Positions 1 to 10,492 of a stretch of 64,000 bases of DNA are shown here, piece by piece. This DNA is from Cocos nucifera. Its lineage: Eukaryota > Streptophyta > Magnoliopsida > Arecales > Arecaceae. The stretch spans positions 166,501-230,500 of the forward strand of contig QRFJ01000380.1 in NCBI GenBank assembly GCA_006176705.1. Direction: 5' to 3'. Numbering within the stretch: the first letter of the stretch is position 1; the number at the start of each line of letters is the position of its first letter. A model generated the notes under the pieces. It worked only from the letters and a program-made list of their open reading frames with translations, had not been told where the DNA came from and did not search any database. A program made the translations under genes and the position numbers.

Positions 1-1171
1 ATGGAGATCATGACATATCCCATTATCATACAGAACTAAACCTAACTGGATCACACAAACAAGAGTTTGGATCTGGATATCATCAATTGGACTAACCTAG
101 TTCAATTAATTTGAACAAGATTCAATTAGGTTCAAGAAAATCATGCTAGCACACGATTGAGCATAACGTTCTCCTTTTCTTATCATTAAAAGTTGTCTCG
201 ACTGAGCCAAATGAGTTTGTGCTCACTCAGATACAATTACCTGGTCTGACTGGAGCTTGTCCATGTTAAAAAAAGATTGTCTTAATTTATGAGATAAATT
301 TGAGACAACACCTACCATTTTTCATCACCTGCTAATTCTTATACTTTGACTTGGTCAAATGTTGACCTTTGACCCTTGGACATCTGCCCATATGTCACAC
401 ACTTATTGGAGAGCTGATAGGGCTTGTCCCCTCTTTAGAAATTGGAAAGAAAGGGGGTGCATGCCTAGGATGGCATGCGCCCATGGATAGGGATGCTGGA
501 GTCCCATACGGATGGGACTCCAGGTTGCTTGTTGGATTCAAACTAGGTGACCCTCACCTATAGACTTTGACCAGTCTTAGGCACCACCTTAGGATGAATT
601 CATGGGTCTCTCATCCCACCAATCAGATTTAGATTTGATTGAATAAAGCAACGCGATTGGCCGGGGTGATGCAGCACTGCATGGCACAGCAGAGTCTATA
701 AATAGACCCTATCTGCGCCCACTTTTATCATAACTTCTCGTCTAAGCCACACCCCAAGGCTATCTCTCTCCCTTCTCTATGCCACCATCTGCCCCTCTCC
801 CTCCTCTCCATGCCCAAGAAAGTTGGGTTCTTCTGATTAGTGCGAGTCAAGTAAGAAAGGCTGACGAAAAAAGAAGATGGCAGCACTACTGCAGAGACGA
901 CGGGTGATCTTTAGAAGAAGTTTTGAAGATCCTCCAAATCAGATCCAGATCTAACTTTTGGAGAAAAAAAAGAGAAGGAGAAGATCTCCCAATCCAGCCC
1001 AAGTGGATACCGGTAGAGGCCAGGCGCTTGCGTGGTTAGATCTAGAACCTTAAAGCTTCCGCAGGATCATCAACGGGTAATCAGATTACCCAAGATCAAG
1101 ATAAAAATTAATTTAGAATTAATTTAGTTTTATTTTTTTAACTATCAATTTATAAATTAGATCTAAAAAGT
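1..1171 (+). repeat. Copia-1 LTR, partial (5' end outside window)
   Basis: This stretch aligns throughout with the second half of the complete LTR at 6138-8403 (for example 1-60 with about 7131-7190), so it is an LTR of the same subfamily, plus orientation. It carries the W-box cluster near 345-372, a TATA box at 697-704 and the inverted repeat GGGTAATC-A-GATTACCC near 1075. Homology stops after an AGATCTAAAAAGTG motif at about 1171, roughly 110 bases short of the normal LTR end, and an inverted copia-1 internal segment begins there. It is probably the 5' LTR of the element whose 3' LTR is at 6138-8403. Confidence 0.85.
697..704 (+). promoter_or_regulatory. LTR TATA box inside a palindrome
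   Basis: TATAAATA lies in the LTR and is followed by ACCCTATCTGCGCCC, the likely start region of the retrotransposon RNA. In this subfamily the box sits in the inverted repeat GTCTAT-AA-ATAGAC (694-707). The same arrangement recurs at 7827-7834. Confidence 0.65.
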
Positions 1172-2106
1172 GAGAGAGATAAGTGAGCACTAGAACCAGA
1201 GTCAAGCATCCTCACAATTGGATGTAGAAGAACATAAAGTTAGACTCATAATGAGCATACTCCAGAAGGATCTGCCTCTTCTTCTTTAGGGTGGCCCAGG
1301 TATGTAGGGCAGTTCTACTTCCAGTGGCCGTGTATTGTTGCAATGGGAACACCTTTCCTTTGGTAGCGGCTTTCTTCAAGCTCTGGCCTTTTTTCTTCTT
1401 TCTCCTTCCATCTTTTGTTTGTTCGTAGACCTTCTTCTTTCCAAAAGCTTTCTCTTGGAAGAAGTCCATTTCCATAGCAAGGACTGAGCCTTTAGAACCT
1501 TTCATGGAAAGCTCAGCGGTAACCAGCATGTTCAATAAGTTCGGCAAGGAGTTTTGAAGTTGTGGCATATGGTAGTTCATAATGAACTGCCCTACGCATC
1601 GCATCATGGATTGCAGAATTATGTCATTTCTGTTAGATCCATAGTCAGCCTCACTCTGAGCTTCTTAGCTTTCCAAAGTTTTGTATCATTATCAGATTAA
1701 TGATCTTGGACCTGACGCCCATACGGCATCTTAGCTTGAATAGTCCATTTAGTGATTGATACTTGGTGCAGCGACTCTAATTACCAAACTATCTCTGTAG
1801 GTGAGCCAACATTCTGCAGAGCAATCCTGATATCTTTATGTTGGCAACTGAAGCTCATCAGACATCGAGCCACACATATAGTATCTGGCCTTAATTTACT
1901 TCCTTGTCTGTCCACTTATCCAAGATATTTTCTATTCAGCAAGATGGACCAGACTGGTAAGATGGAGGGTCTGATTCTAAATTACATGAGTTAACTTCTC
2001 AAACCGCAAAATGATTTTGAAGTTTCGGAGTCCAATCCTTATAATTTGGTCTGTCTGTCTCTGGCGTTGTCAGATTCGTGCTAGTGGTTGGATCAGACTC
2101 CTCCTG
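1172..2106 (-). pseudogene. Copia-1 gag and protease start, inverted fragment
   Basis: Read on the minus strand this is a decayed copia-1 gag: the segment with QFIMNYHM...LQNSL...LNMLVTAELSMKGSKGSVLAME is at 1607-1440 and matches the plus-strand gags at 23.8, 32.4 and 57.7 kb. The start codon expected near 2100 is missing (GAGGAGTCT where the inner copy has AAAATGTCT). The zinc-knuckle part has shifted frame. The fragment ends inside the protease motif at about 1172 (codons for SAHL), where it abuts a plus-strand LTR. Nothing here can encode a working protein. The orientation, opposite to both flanking LTRs, is the notable feature. Confidence 0.8.
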
Positions 2107-3976
2107 TAGAAGAGTAAAGTTTCTAGTTAGATTTGTATTAGACTTAACCATTTATATTAGAATTTTATTTTAAATAAATTAACTTTCTCTAATATTCCTT
2201 GGATCTCTCACACCTCCCTTCTGTAGAGATGGCAAAAATCTTCATGATTACTGATTTCTATGGAGGTGTGGTCGCCATCCAACTGACTATCACCTCATTA
2301 AACAGTTATTGGTGATGGTTAGCCAATGAAGTGAAACAAACTCTTATTCAATGATTTCTATCATGATATCTCAAACTTGATCTCTAATTCATTGAATCTC
2401 ACCGTGTTCAGAATATTGATTCACTTCTTAGTTAAGTCAGACCCCATTGCCACAGATTGAATTGTCTAATTGGGTCTCTTCACTGTATCCGAATAGTTGA
2501 GGCTCTAGTTCTCCTCCAGCTCTAGCAATCAATGCTAATAGAACATGGTTGTACTTTTCGGTGCAATGAGCAAATCTGTATACCAGCCGACGAATAATCA
2601 CACCCAAAAGGCCCGCAACATCTAAATGGTGGAAGATCATGAATTATATCTTTTTTCTTAGAGAGATTTGATTTTAGGTCTCATTAACCTTAGACTTGAA
2701 CATAGCCATAACTATTATGACTAGCTAGTGGTATGGGTGTAGCTTCAGGATTATTGACCAACCTTAGTTAAGAACTGAGTTCAAAAACATGGCCAGGTAA
2801 GTGCGCGGTGGAGGGATATGCATTACCTCGATAAAGAACGCATTCGAAGTCGATGTAGCTTCAAATTAAAATCGACGTCGAATCGTAATCTGCCAGACTT
2901 ACCTTAGACCACAAATTATTGAGATAGAACCAATTGGTTAGCCCTACAATCCCAACTTTAACCACTAGCCTAATTAGGTCTTAACTTGATCGAGTACTCT
3001 GTGAACTCGATTTGACTCCAGACTTAATCCTATTAAGGCTGGTCAATTTAGCATTGTTGATCCCATCTAACCAACTCTTGATTCGGTTTGATCAATCGCT
3101 AGACCTAATTGAGCTACACAAATCTGAACCCAATTTTATGAATATGTCTTAGATCTGAAATTCTTAATTTTGGATCTAATTGATATTTCATAAACTTAAT
3201 TTTTAATTAAGTCAGGGTTCTTAAACAAAACATGTGAAAAGATCCTAGGGTTTCATGATCTAGGGTTTTGCAGAAAGTAAATTTTTAATTTTTGATTAAG
3301 GATGAACGCGCAGCACCCCTACACATCATAAGAACACCCCATCGAATGGGAGGAGAGAAACTTTAATCCCTACTTTGTTCTTATGACTGGATGGTCAAGG
3401 AGAATGCCTTAATCAAAAATACAACTAGTCTACAAAAATAAATTAGATCTAAGCATATATCTCATATAAAAAATAGATCTAATTAAAATATATTTTGTAT
3501 ATATCACATTATTCATGCATGCATATTTTTTTAGATCTAAATTATGCTCATAATCATCCTAAAAAATTAAATTTAAATTCGATCATATCAAATAAAATTT
3601 TAATCTAGACCTATTTGCAAAACTATTCTACAACTAGTCTTAAACAGTGCAACTAATCATATCTCATATGAATATTTAATTTTATTTTATTTTTCTATTT
3701 TATGATCTAAATTATAATTATTTATAATATCATAAATAAAAAATATAATATAGATCTAAAAATTATTTTTAATCAAACAAAATTATGATTAAACTAGACT
3801 ACACATAGAACAAGTTCTATTCCTAGTCTAGTTATGTATCTCATACATATTAGAATCTAGATCAATTAATTTAATTTTTTATTTTCTAATTTTAGATTTA
3901 ATTAACATCTAAAGTGATATCTAAAATCAACTATTAATTAGATTAAATCAGATCTAAAAAAAATTTATAAAAACCT
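2107..3976 (-). other. Copia-1 untranslated leader, inverted
   Basis: Non-coding DNA that matches, in reverse complement, the 1.8-kb leaders at 21.4-23.3, 30.0-31.8 and 55.3-57.1 kb. Shared blocks include the segment with tandem asymmetric Lys/Arg-free AT-rich stretches at 3450-3950 and the conserved hairpin at 3292-3416. No gene is seen in it. Confidence 0.75.
3292..3416 (-). other. Conserved leader hairpin (copia-1, inverted copy)
   Basis: Outer arms TTGATTAAGG (3292-3301) and CCTTAATCAA (3407-3416) pair over 10 bases, and inner arms built on CATAAGAAC and GTTCTTATG lie between them. The same nested inverted repeat occurs at the same leader position in three other copies. In this copy the terminal pair is T-A where the inner element has C-G. 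Confidence 0.65.
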
Positions 3977-3992
3977 GGCTCTGATACCAAGT
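3977..3992 (-). other. Copia-1 primer binding site, inverted
   Basis: The minus strand reads ACTTGGTATCAGAGCC, the typical copia primer site complementary to the 3' end of plant initiator methionine tRNA, with one extra T compared with the other copies. It follows directly on the LTR end. Confidence 0.8.
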
Positions 3993-4098
3993 TGAGAGAA
4001 AATATCCTGAATTTTCAGATCAGGTTCGTTCAGATCTGATTGGATCGAGAGGTATATTTCAAAAAATTTTGCTCTCATATTCCATAATTAATCTAAAC
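3993..4098 (-). repeat. Copia-1 LTR end fragment, inverted, cut by gap
   Basis: The minus strand carries the last ~85 bases of a copia-1 LTR (the segment with ATACCTCTCGATCCAATC and GAACGAACCT), then diverges before the run of 25 Ns. Together with 1-1171, which lacks exactly this end of the LTR, it suggests the LTR end, primer site, leader and gag were flipped as one block. Confidence 0.7.
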
Positions 4099-4123
4099 NN
4101 NNNNNNNNNNNNNNNNNNNNNNN
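4099..4123. other. Assembly gap (25 N)
   Basis: A run of 25 unknown bases of arbitrary size. Copia-1 sequence ends on its left and a gypsy gag is cut on its right, so the missing DNA probably includes most of a gypsy element and part of copia-1. Confidence 0.95.
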
Positions 4124-4783
4124 ATAGGAGAAAGCCCGACATAATATGGCATCTGGCGCACCGTGGGGCAACATCATCGTTTGGAAGGCTTCCAAGTGGT
4201 CGATCGGGTCGGTGGTCCCGTCGTAGCTCTCGAACTGTGGGAGCTTGAAGTTCGACGGGACCGACTCCTGCATGATTTTCTGTGAGAAAAGGGGGTCAGT
4301 GCAAACATCATTACCACGTGAGGGGGGAGTGTGACGAAGTTCTTCGATTCGTCGGCTCATTTCTAAGAGCCTTTGATCTAGGAGATCTTCACGGTCTCTG
4401 ATCTCCAAGGCTTTCTGGTGGAATGGGCGTGAGGCTTCACCCTTGGCCGATCCATGATCCGAACAAGGGCTCTCCCTCCTTCGCCTCTACAATCCAGGGA
4501 TCGGAGGTCAAGCTGCCCAGGTCGGTCGCTCTTGGACCGGATCACTCGACTTTGGAGAGTCCCGCATCGGTTGGGCTGGCATTGGGGCTTGTTGGTGCAG
4601 CACTGCCTGCACCACCTCTGTGAGACCACGAACCTACTGGACGAGCTGGTTGAACTGCTCCATATCCACCATGGCTATAGACAGGGCTTGAGTCGTCAGG
4701 GCTGGAGCGGGAACAGACGGATTCAGATGGGATCGGGCCGTGGAGGCCATCGAGCATCGAGTCGAAGCTCTCCTGGGAGGCAT
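4124..4783 (-). pseudogene. Gypsy-T gag, N-terminal fragment
   Basis: Minus-strand reading gives the start of a Ty3/gypsy Tat-type Gag. A plausible ATG is at 4783 (MPPRRAST) with small-residue and Gln-rich sequence after it. From 4408 to 4124 the frame is open and holds the conserved Gag motif FKLPQFESYDGTTDPIDHLEAF followed by MLPHGAPDAILCRAF, typical of the retrotransposon gag domain of this lineage. The two stretches are in the same frame (375 bases apart), but the upstream part appears interrupted by a stop. The gene is cut by the N gap before the domain ends, so nucleocapsid and pol are absent. The adjoining primer site and LTR lie immediately upstream in element direction. Confidence 0.75.
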
Positions 4784-4904
4784 CTTCTCCTTGGGAGAGA
4801 AAGGGAGATCTTCGAAGATGGAAGGGAAAAATCATCGCCGAGCACTCCTTTAAGAATAAGGGAACCTCGAAGGTTCAGGTGCCCTCCTTCTAGCGCCAAT
4901 CTAT
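4784..4904 (-). other. Gypsy-T leader with primer binding site
   Basis: Between the LTR edge and gag. The minus strand begins ATTGGCGCTAGAAGGAGGGC (4900-4881), the location and style expected for a gypsy primer binding site. Which tRNA it matches was not tested. Confidence 0.55.
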
Positions 4905-5991
4905 TGGTGCAGAAACTGATCCGTCGCCGGAGGTAGCCGGAGTGGAGGCCGAGGAGGTCGCCGCTGGGGACCTGCAAAATGAAAGTCCCATCCGAAGTCA
5001 GTGGGGGATGGCTCCGGAAGGACCCTCCGACGCTCAAGTCAGCTCTGGCCAACAGGAATGGAGTGCTCGGGAATAATTTCTGGAGCTTAGAAAAGAAGAG
5101 GAGAGCTTAGAGATTAGAGAGATTAGCATTAGCATATCTGGGGGGTCCTTTTATAGCGGAGCTTGATGGTGACAGCTGTAGTCGCGTGTTGGTAGGCCGC
5201 TCGAGGTTCGATGGAGCCAATCTCATGGGAAGGTGCCATGTGCGGCGGGTTGATGGTGACAGCCATCGTCGTGTGCGGTGGGTTGACGGTGACAGCCATC
5301 ATCGCCTGATAGTGGGTTGCTATCGCTCATGGTGGACTGATGGTGATGGCTGCAGAGCTTGCGGCAGACTGATGGTGATGGTTGCAGAGCCAGCCGAATG
5401 AAGGGTTGAAGGCCTTTGTCGTGTGCCCACTTCGAAGGAGTTCGGGCTCCTAAAGAGGAACCTTGGGAGGAGTTTGGCTTTCGTAGGCATCTGGCTGAAG
5501 CTCGGTGGTTGGGTTCGGCTAGAGCCCGACTGCCGGGTCCAAGGAGCTCGGTCACTAAGTTGCTCGGCCGACTGAAGGGGTTCGGTCCTAACGCTGGGAG
5601 CCCGAAGAAGCTCAGCGACTGAGGAGTCCGAAGGAGCTCGGCAGCTAAGTAGTTCGACCGTTAGGAGTTCGCAAGGAGCTCGATCGCTAGAAGTTCGGCC
5701 GAGGGACGACCGCTGAAGAGTTCGACCGCTGAGAAGTTCAGAGGAGCTCGGTCGACTGAAGAGACGGTCGCTTAGGGAGTTCGGTCGAGAGACGACCGCT
5801 GAGGAGTTCGGGCGCTAGGGGATTTCGTTAAAGTCCGATCACTTGGAGTCCAAAGAGCTCATCCGCTAAGTAGTTCGATCGATTGTAGGAGTTCAGCTAA
5901 GACCTATCCGTCGAAGCTCTTCCATGGCTATAGGCTGCATCAGGCTGAGCGTCGAGCTAGACTTCGGCGGGAGCAAAATTTATCCCCAACA
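4905..5991 (-). repeat. Gypsy-T 5' LTR
   Basis: On the minus strand the block opens with TGTTGGGGATAAATTTTGCT and ends TTCTGCACCA, giving TG...CA termini over about 1.09 kb. Its last ~250 bases align loosely with the gypsy LTR at 43002-44220 (shared CTATTGGTGCAGAA edge, GGAATGGAGTGCTC-like block, GTGACAGC repeats). Its upstream half is a low-complexity run of GAGTTCG/AGCTCGG units (5450-5900). It is inserted in copia-1 RNase H codons at 5992. The left target-site copy lies in or beyond the gap. Confidence 0.75.
5450..5900. repeat. Degenerate GAGTTCGGxxGCT repeat in gypsy LTR
   Basis: A run of short, imperfect units around GGAGTTCG/GAAGTTCG and GGAGCTCGG, many separated by GCTGAG or GCTAAG spacers, with no reading frame preserved. 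It looks like slippage-generated low-complexity DNA within the U3 part of the LTR. Confidence 0.55.
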
Positions 5992-6123
5992 GGTTACGTC
6001 GAGGTCAAGAGAGTCGACTCCGCAGATAATGCAGCAGACTCATTTGCAAAGCCATTGGGCTAGCAGAAGATCGAAGCCCACCTTGAGAAGATGGGACTTA
6101 GATTTGTAGCCAATTAGCTTTAG
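5992..6123 (+). pseudogene. Copia-1 RNase H C-terminal end
   Basis: These bases match the last 44 codons of copia-1 pol (compare 35670-35802): YVEVKRV..., ADNVADPLTKPLG and EKMGLRLVANWL in the intact copy. Here there are stop codons in place of Gln and Trp (for example CAG to TAG, TGG to TAG), and Ala-Asp-Ser replaces Ala-Asp-Pro. It is followed by the polypurine tract AAGTGGGAG and a 3' LTR. The rest of pol is missing upstream, where the gypsy LTR has inserted. Confidence 0.8.
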
Positions 6124-6137
6124 GTCAAGTGGGAGTT

Positions 6138-8403
6138 TGTTAGATATGAGTGCCCTAGAAGCCAGAATTGGCTGACACTTGTAATACACTTCTAAGAGAA
6201 AAATTATAATTTTGACTACTAATAATAAAGTGGGTTATTTTCTATCACATAAGTGTATTTAGTGTCTGTGATACATTTCTTGAGTTAGTGGTAATGATAA
6301 TTCATATTTTTAAGAGTTGAAAATTTAAGACATGATTTTTTATTTATTAACTCATAAAATGCTCCTGACCGTAGGATCATCACGAGGATGGTGATTGATC
6401 CAGAAGATTAGTGTACAATCACTTCTTTATAGTAGATGAGTCTTAAGTCTACGGTATAGTGACATCGGAGCGAGAGTACAAGTACTCGTTAGAGAACGAG
6501 GGCACTGAGCGTGACCACCTCGAGTACTCATAAGAAAGTCTACCTTCTCGTCGATGACTGACTCGATGCTGCAGTGGTATGTCTGATTCTTTGACCTAAG
6601 GTGCATCGGCAGTTCACCTTGAGGGTGTTATAGTTTGACTACATCATGACTCGATCTCCTAGCCATTTGGAACCTTGAGGTGTAGTTGGCTATAGCATGT
6701 TCATTGTAGGAATTGGATTGCACCAAGATGGAATCTATCTACCTCGGTGGATAAGGAGCAGCCCTATGATGATCATGAGAATCAAGTCCATAAGCCCATG
6801 GCCATGGCAGAGAGTGTGAAATAATAGAAAGAGTTTCTATTAAGGTTTCCACATCGGACTTGAATTGAATGATTAAATCATATGATAGAAATTAGGGTTT
6901 GATGAGTTCATTAACGCTAATTTGATCGGGGCTCAAGATAGAAGAACTTAATCACACAAGTAGCTGCATCGAGAGGTTTGTTTTTAGTTTTGATGGATTG
7001 CCACCATATGTTGCTAGATGTCACTGATGGATTTTGGGAGCAACTAGAATGATTTAGATGATCGATCATTCTAAGTTGTCTGAATCAGAAGAGTTCTGAT
7101 CCATCGAAAGGAGTTTTGATGATGTCGATGATGGAGATCATGACATATCCCATTATCATACAGAACTAAACCTAACTAGGTCACACAAATAAGGGTTTAG
7201 ATCTGGATATCATCAATTGGACTAACCCAGTTCAATTGATTTGAATAAGATTCAATTAGGTTCAAGAAAATCGTGCTAGCACACGATTGAGCCTAACGTT
7301 CTTCTTTTCTTATCATTAAAAGTTGTCTCGACTGAGCCAAATGAGTTTGTGCTCACTCAGGTACCATTACCTGGTCTGACTGGAGTTTGTCCAAGTCAGA
7401 AAAGGGTTGTCTTAATTTATGAGATAAATTTGAGATAATACTTGCCATTTTTTGTCACCTGCTAATTCTTGTACTTTGACTTAGTCAAACATTGACCTTT
7501 GACCCTTGGACATCTACCCATGTGTCACGCACTTATTTAAGAGCAGATAGGGGCTTGTCCCCTCTCTTGAAATTGGAAAGAAAGGGGGCGCACGCCTAGG
7601 ATGGCTGCACCCATGGATAGGGACACTGGAGTCCCATACGGATGGGACTCCAGGTTGCTTGTTGGATTCAAACTAGGTGACCCTCACCTATAGATTTTGA
7701 CCAATCTTAGGCACCACCTTAGGATGAATTCATGGGTCTCTCATCCCACCAATCAGATTTAGATCTGATTGTACGAAGCAACGCGATTGGCTGGGGTGAT
7801 GCAGCACTGTATGGCGCAATAGAGTCTATAAATAGACCCTATCTGTGCCCACTTTTATCATAACTTCTCATCTAAGCCATGCCCCAAGGCTATCTCTCTC
7901 CCTTCTCCATGCCACCATCTGCCCCTCTCCCTCCTCTCCACACCCAAGAATGTTGGATTCTTCTGATTAGTGCGAGTCAAGCAAGAAAGGCTGACGAAAA
8001 AGAAAGAAGGCAGCACTGTTGCAGAGATGACGGATGATCTTCAGAAGAAGTTTCGAAGATTCTCCAAATCAGATCTAGATCTAATTTTTGGAGAAAAGAA
8101 AGAGAAGGAGAAGATCTCTAGATCCAACCTAAGTGGATACCGATAGAGGCCAGGCGCTTGCATCGCTAGATCCAAAATCTCAGAGCTTCCGTAGGATCAT
8201 CAACGGATAATCAGATTACCCAAGATCAAGATAAAAATTAATTTAGAATTAATTTAGTTTTATTTTCTTAACTATCAATTTATAAATTAGATCTAAAAAA
8301 GTGTCAGATCTGATCTGGATATGAGAGAAAAATTTTTGAAATATACCTCTCGATCCAATCAGATCTGAATGAACCTAATCCGAAAAATCAGAATTTTCCT
8401 TCA
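6138..8403 (+). repeat. Copia-1 3' LTR, complete
   Basis: Starts TGTTAGATATGAGTGCC after a purine tract and ends TTTTCCTTCA, 2266 bases, matching other copia-1 LTRs of 2270-2274. It holds the W-box cluster near 7476-7505, TATA box at 7827-7834 and the GGGTAATC-type inverted repeat near 8207. Beyond 8403 a copia-2 LTR resumes in mid-sequence, so this element appears to have inserted into the copia-2 5' LTR. The expected target duplication would be GTTGC (8404-8408), with its partner outside the window. Confidence 0.85.
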
Positions 8404-9112
8404 GTTGCTGCTCTCCAACGGTCAGATTTTGCTTTTTTTGAACTCCAATCATCATCAAAGAAAATAAAATATTAGAGATATAAAAGGAAGAAAGATTATT
8501 TTTTAAAAGAAAGAAAAATTAAGAGAAAGAAAAGCATGCTCTATTGTTAAACAAATACGCAATCTCCAATCAATCTGTTCTCTCAAGCTTTGAAAAATCC
8601 TCAAGTGCATTAACTCCACACATTCAAAGAGGCTTTCAATGAACTGCAAGGATAACTTTTTTGCTCATTCAAAGGGGCATTTTAAGTTATAAAATTTCTT
8701 TTCCTCTTTCCATGTACTTGGTTTCAACAGGAGCTAAAACTTAGATTTTGGAATTTTTCTCTCCTCTATTTATTCAGATTAATTCATCTGATTCTTGTGA
8801 GGGTTGTGGTTGGTGAACCTAGAAAAAAAATCAACTGAATTTTTGGATAATGAGCTCGAAAAACTATCTGACTGTAATCTTACGAAATTATAGTAAAATT
8901 TCCAAGAGTGTGCTTAGGAAGTGGACGTAGGTGCTGAGAGAGCATCGAACCACTATAAAATTCTCTTATTTGTGTGTGTGCTCTTAATTGTATCTTCTAT
9001 TTGCTCTTACATTTGATTCACTTAGGTTTTAATCATTTAATACTACATATATCTATTTTAATTTTTGAAAACCTAATTCACCCCCCCTCTTGGGTTGTCT
9101 ATCTAGGTAACA
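8404..9112 (+). repeat. Copia-2 5' LTR, truncated
   Basis: Corresponds base for base, with scattered changes, to 14941-15646 of the copia-2 3' LTR, and ends GGGTTGTCTATCTAGGTAACA. The first ~590 bases are missing and replaced by the copia-1 LTR ending at 8403. It is followed directly by the primer site at 9113. Confidence 0.85.
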
Positions 9113-9127
9113 ATTGGTATCAGAGCC
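9113..9127 (+). other. Copia-2 primer binding site
   Basis: ATTGGTATCAGAGCC immediately after the LTR end, complementary to initiator methionine tRNA as in most plant copia elements. Confidence 0.85.
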
Positions 9128-9173
9128 TTGGTTCTCTACTAATTATTGATCTTATCAACTAGAGACAAAGATC

Positions 9174-10492
9174 ATGTCAACCCAACTAGAAGGTTGATTT
9201 ATTGAAGGATAATCCACAAATAGGCCATCTCTTTTCAATGGGTCCAACTATACCTATTGGAAAGCTCGCATGTGCATTTTCATTTAAGCCCTTGACTATG
9301 ACATATGGAGTGTCATTGTCAATGGCCCACACACACCTATAATCATTGTCAATGGCACATCCTCTCCTAAGCCGGAGAAGGATTGGGATGAAATGGACAA
9401 GAAACTTATCCAATCAAATGCCAAGGCAATGAATATACTTTATTATGCCCTTGATGCAAATGGGTTTAATCGAATCTCCACTTGCAATTCTATAAAAAAA
9501 CTTTGGGACAAACTTGAGGTCACACATGAAGGAACAAATCAAGTAAAAGAAACTAAAATTAACATGCTAGTTCACCAATATGAGTTATTTAAAATTGACC
9601 CCACTAAATCTATCACTAACATGCACACAAAATTCACTGATATTATAAATGATTTAAAAGCTTAGGTAAAGTTTACACTAACAGTGAATTGGTGAGAAAG
9701 ATCCTCAAGTCTTTGCCTAGGTCATGGGAAGCCAAAGTAACAGCCATCCAGGAGGCAAAGGATCTGAACACACTACCACTAGAGGAGCTCATCGGATCCT
9801 TGATGACACATGAGCTAGCCATGAGTTGGCACAATGAGGAAGACAATAAGAAGAAGAAAATAATAGTGCTGAAATCCATGGCTGAAGAAGAAGAAGATGA
9901 TCTGTCTACCAGTGAGAAAAATGATGAAGACATGGCCTTGGTGATCAAAAAATTCAAGAAATTTATGGGAAGAAGAAGACAAGGATTGAAGAAGAGAAAC
10001 TTCAGTAGAGGAGAAGCCAGCAGAAAGAAAGAAAAAGAAAAAGAGAGAGATCAGCCCACTTGCTATGAATGCAAGAAGCTAGGATATTTTAGGGCTGAAT
10101 GTCCTCTGTTGAAGAAGGGGCTAAAAAGAATAAAAAAGAAAGTCATGTTAGCAACTTGGAGCGATAGCGATGAGTCAAGCACGGAGGAAGAAAATCAAAA
10201 TGAAGCAAACTTATATTTCATGGCACAAGATGATGAGGTATCCTCCACTTTTGATTCAGATTTTACCTTTGATGAGCTTCAAGATGCTTTTTATGATTTG
10301 ATGAAAGATTTTAAAAAGATAAGCTTAAAAAATAGAAATCTTAAGAAAATGACTCAAACACTTTTGAAAGAAAAGAAAGAGGTAATTAGTAGCTACAATA
10401 AGTTAAAAGAAGAAAACAAAATCCTAAAGGATGAATTGGATAAATTAAAGCCTTTAGTTGATAAATTTACTTGTAGTTCTGAAAAATTGTAA
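9174..10492 (+). pseudogene. Copia-2 gag, degenerate
   Basis: A copia Gag of the UBN2-like type. The likely ATG at 9174 (MSTQLEG) is followed within 25 codons by TGA and TAA. Open blocks include PLFNGSNYTYWKARM-like codons, then 9393-9665 (MNILYYALDANGF..., THEGTNQVKETKI) and 9689-10492. The second block carries RKILKSLPRSWEAKVTAI, a Lys/Glu-rich linker, a zinc-knuckle motif at 10061-10102, and a C-terminal coiled-coil-like Lys/Glu/Leu stretch. The knuckle reads C-x2-C-x4-Y-x4-C: the histidine is replaced by tyrosine (TAT, 10085-10087), which should abolish zinc binding. A frameshift lies at about 9665. The gene is dead but still easy to read. Confidence 0.85.

Noticed and set aside
4423..4936. 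Plus-strand frames of 66 and 160 codons opposite the gypsy gag.
   Set aside because: They are shadows of the minus-strand Gag and leader, open because of GC-rich codon bias on the other strand.
5186..5622. Plus- and minus-strand frames with repeated VDGDSH and SSVTKLLG-like peptides.
   Set aside because: They lie in the low-complexity part of the gypsy LTR, where short DNA repeats create repetitive peptides in several frames.
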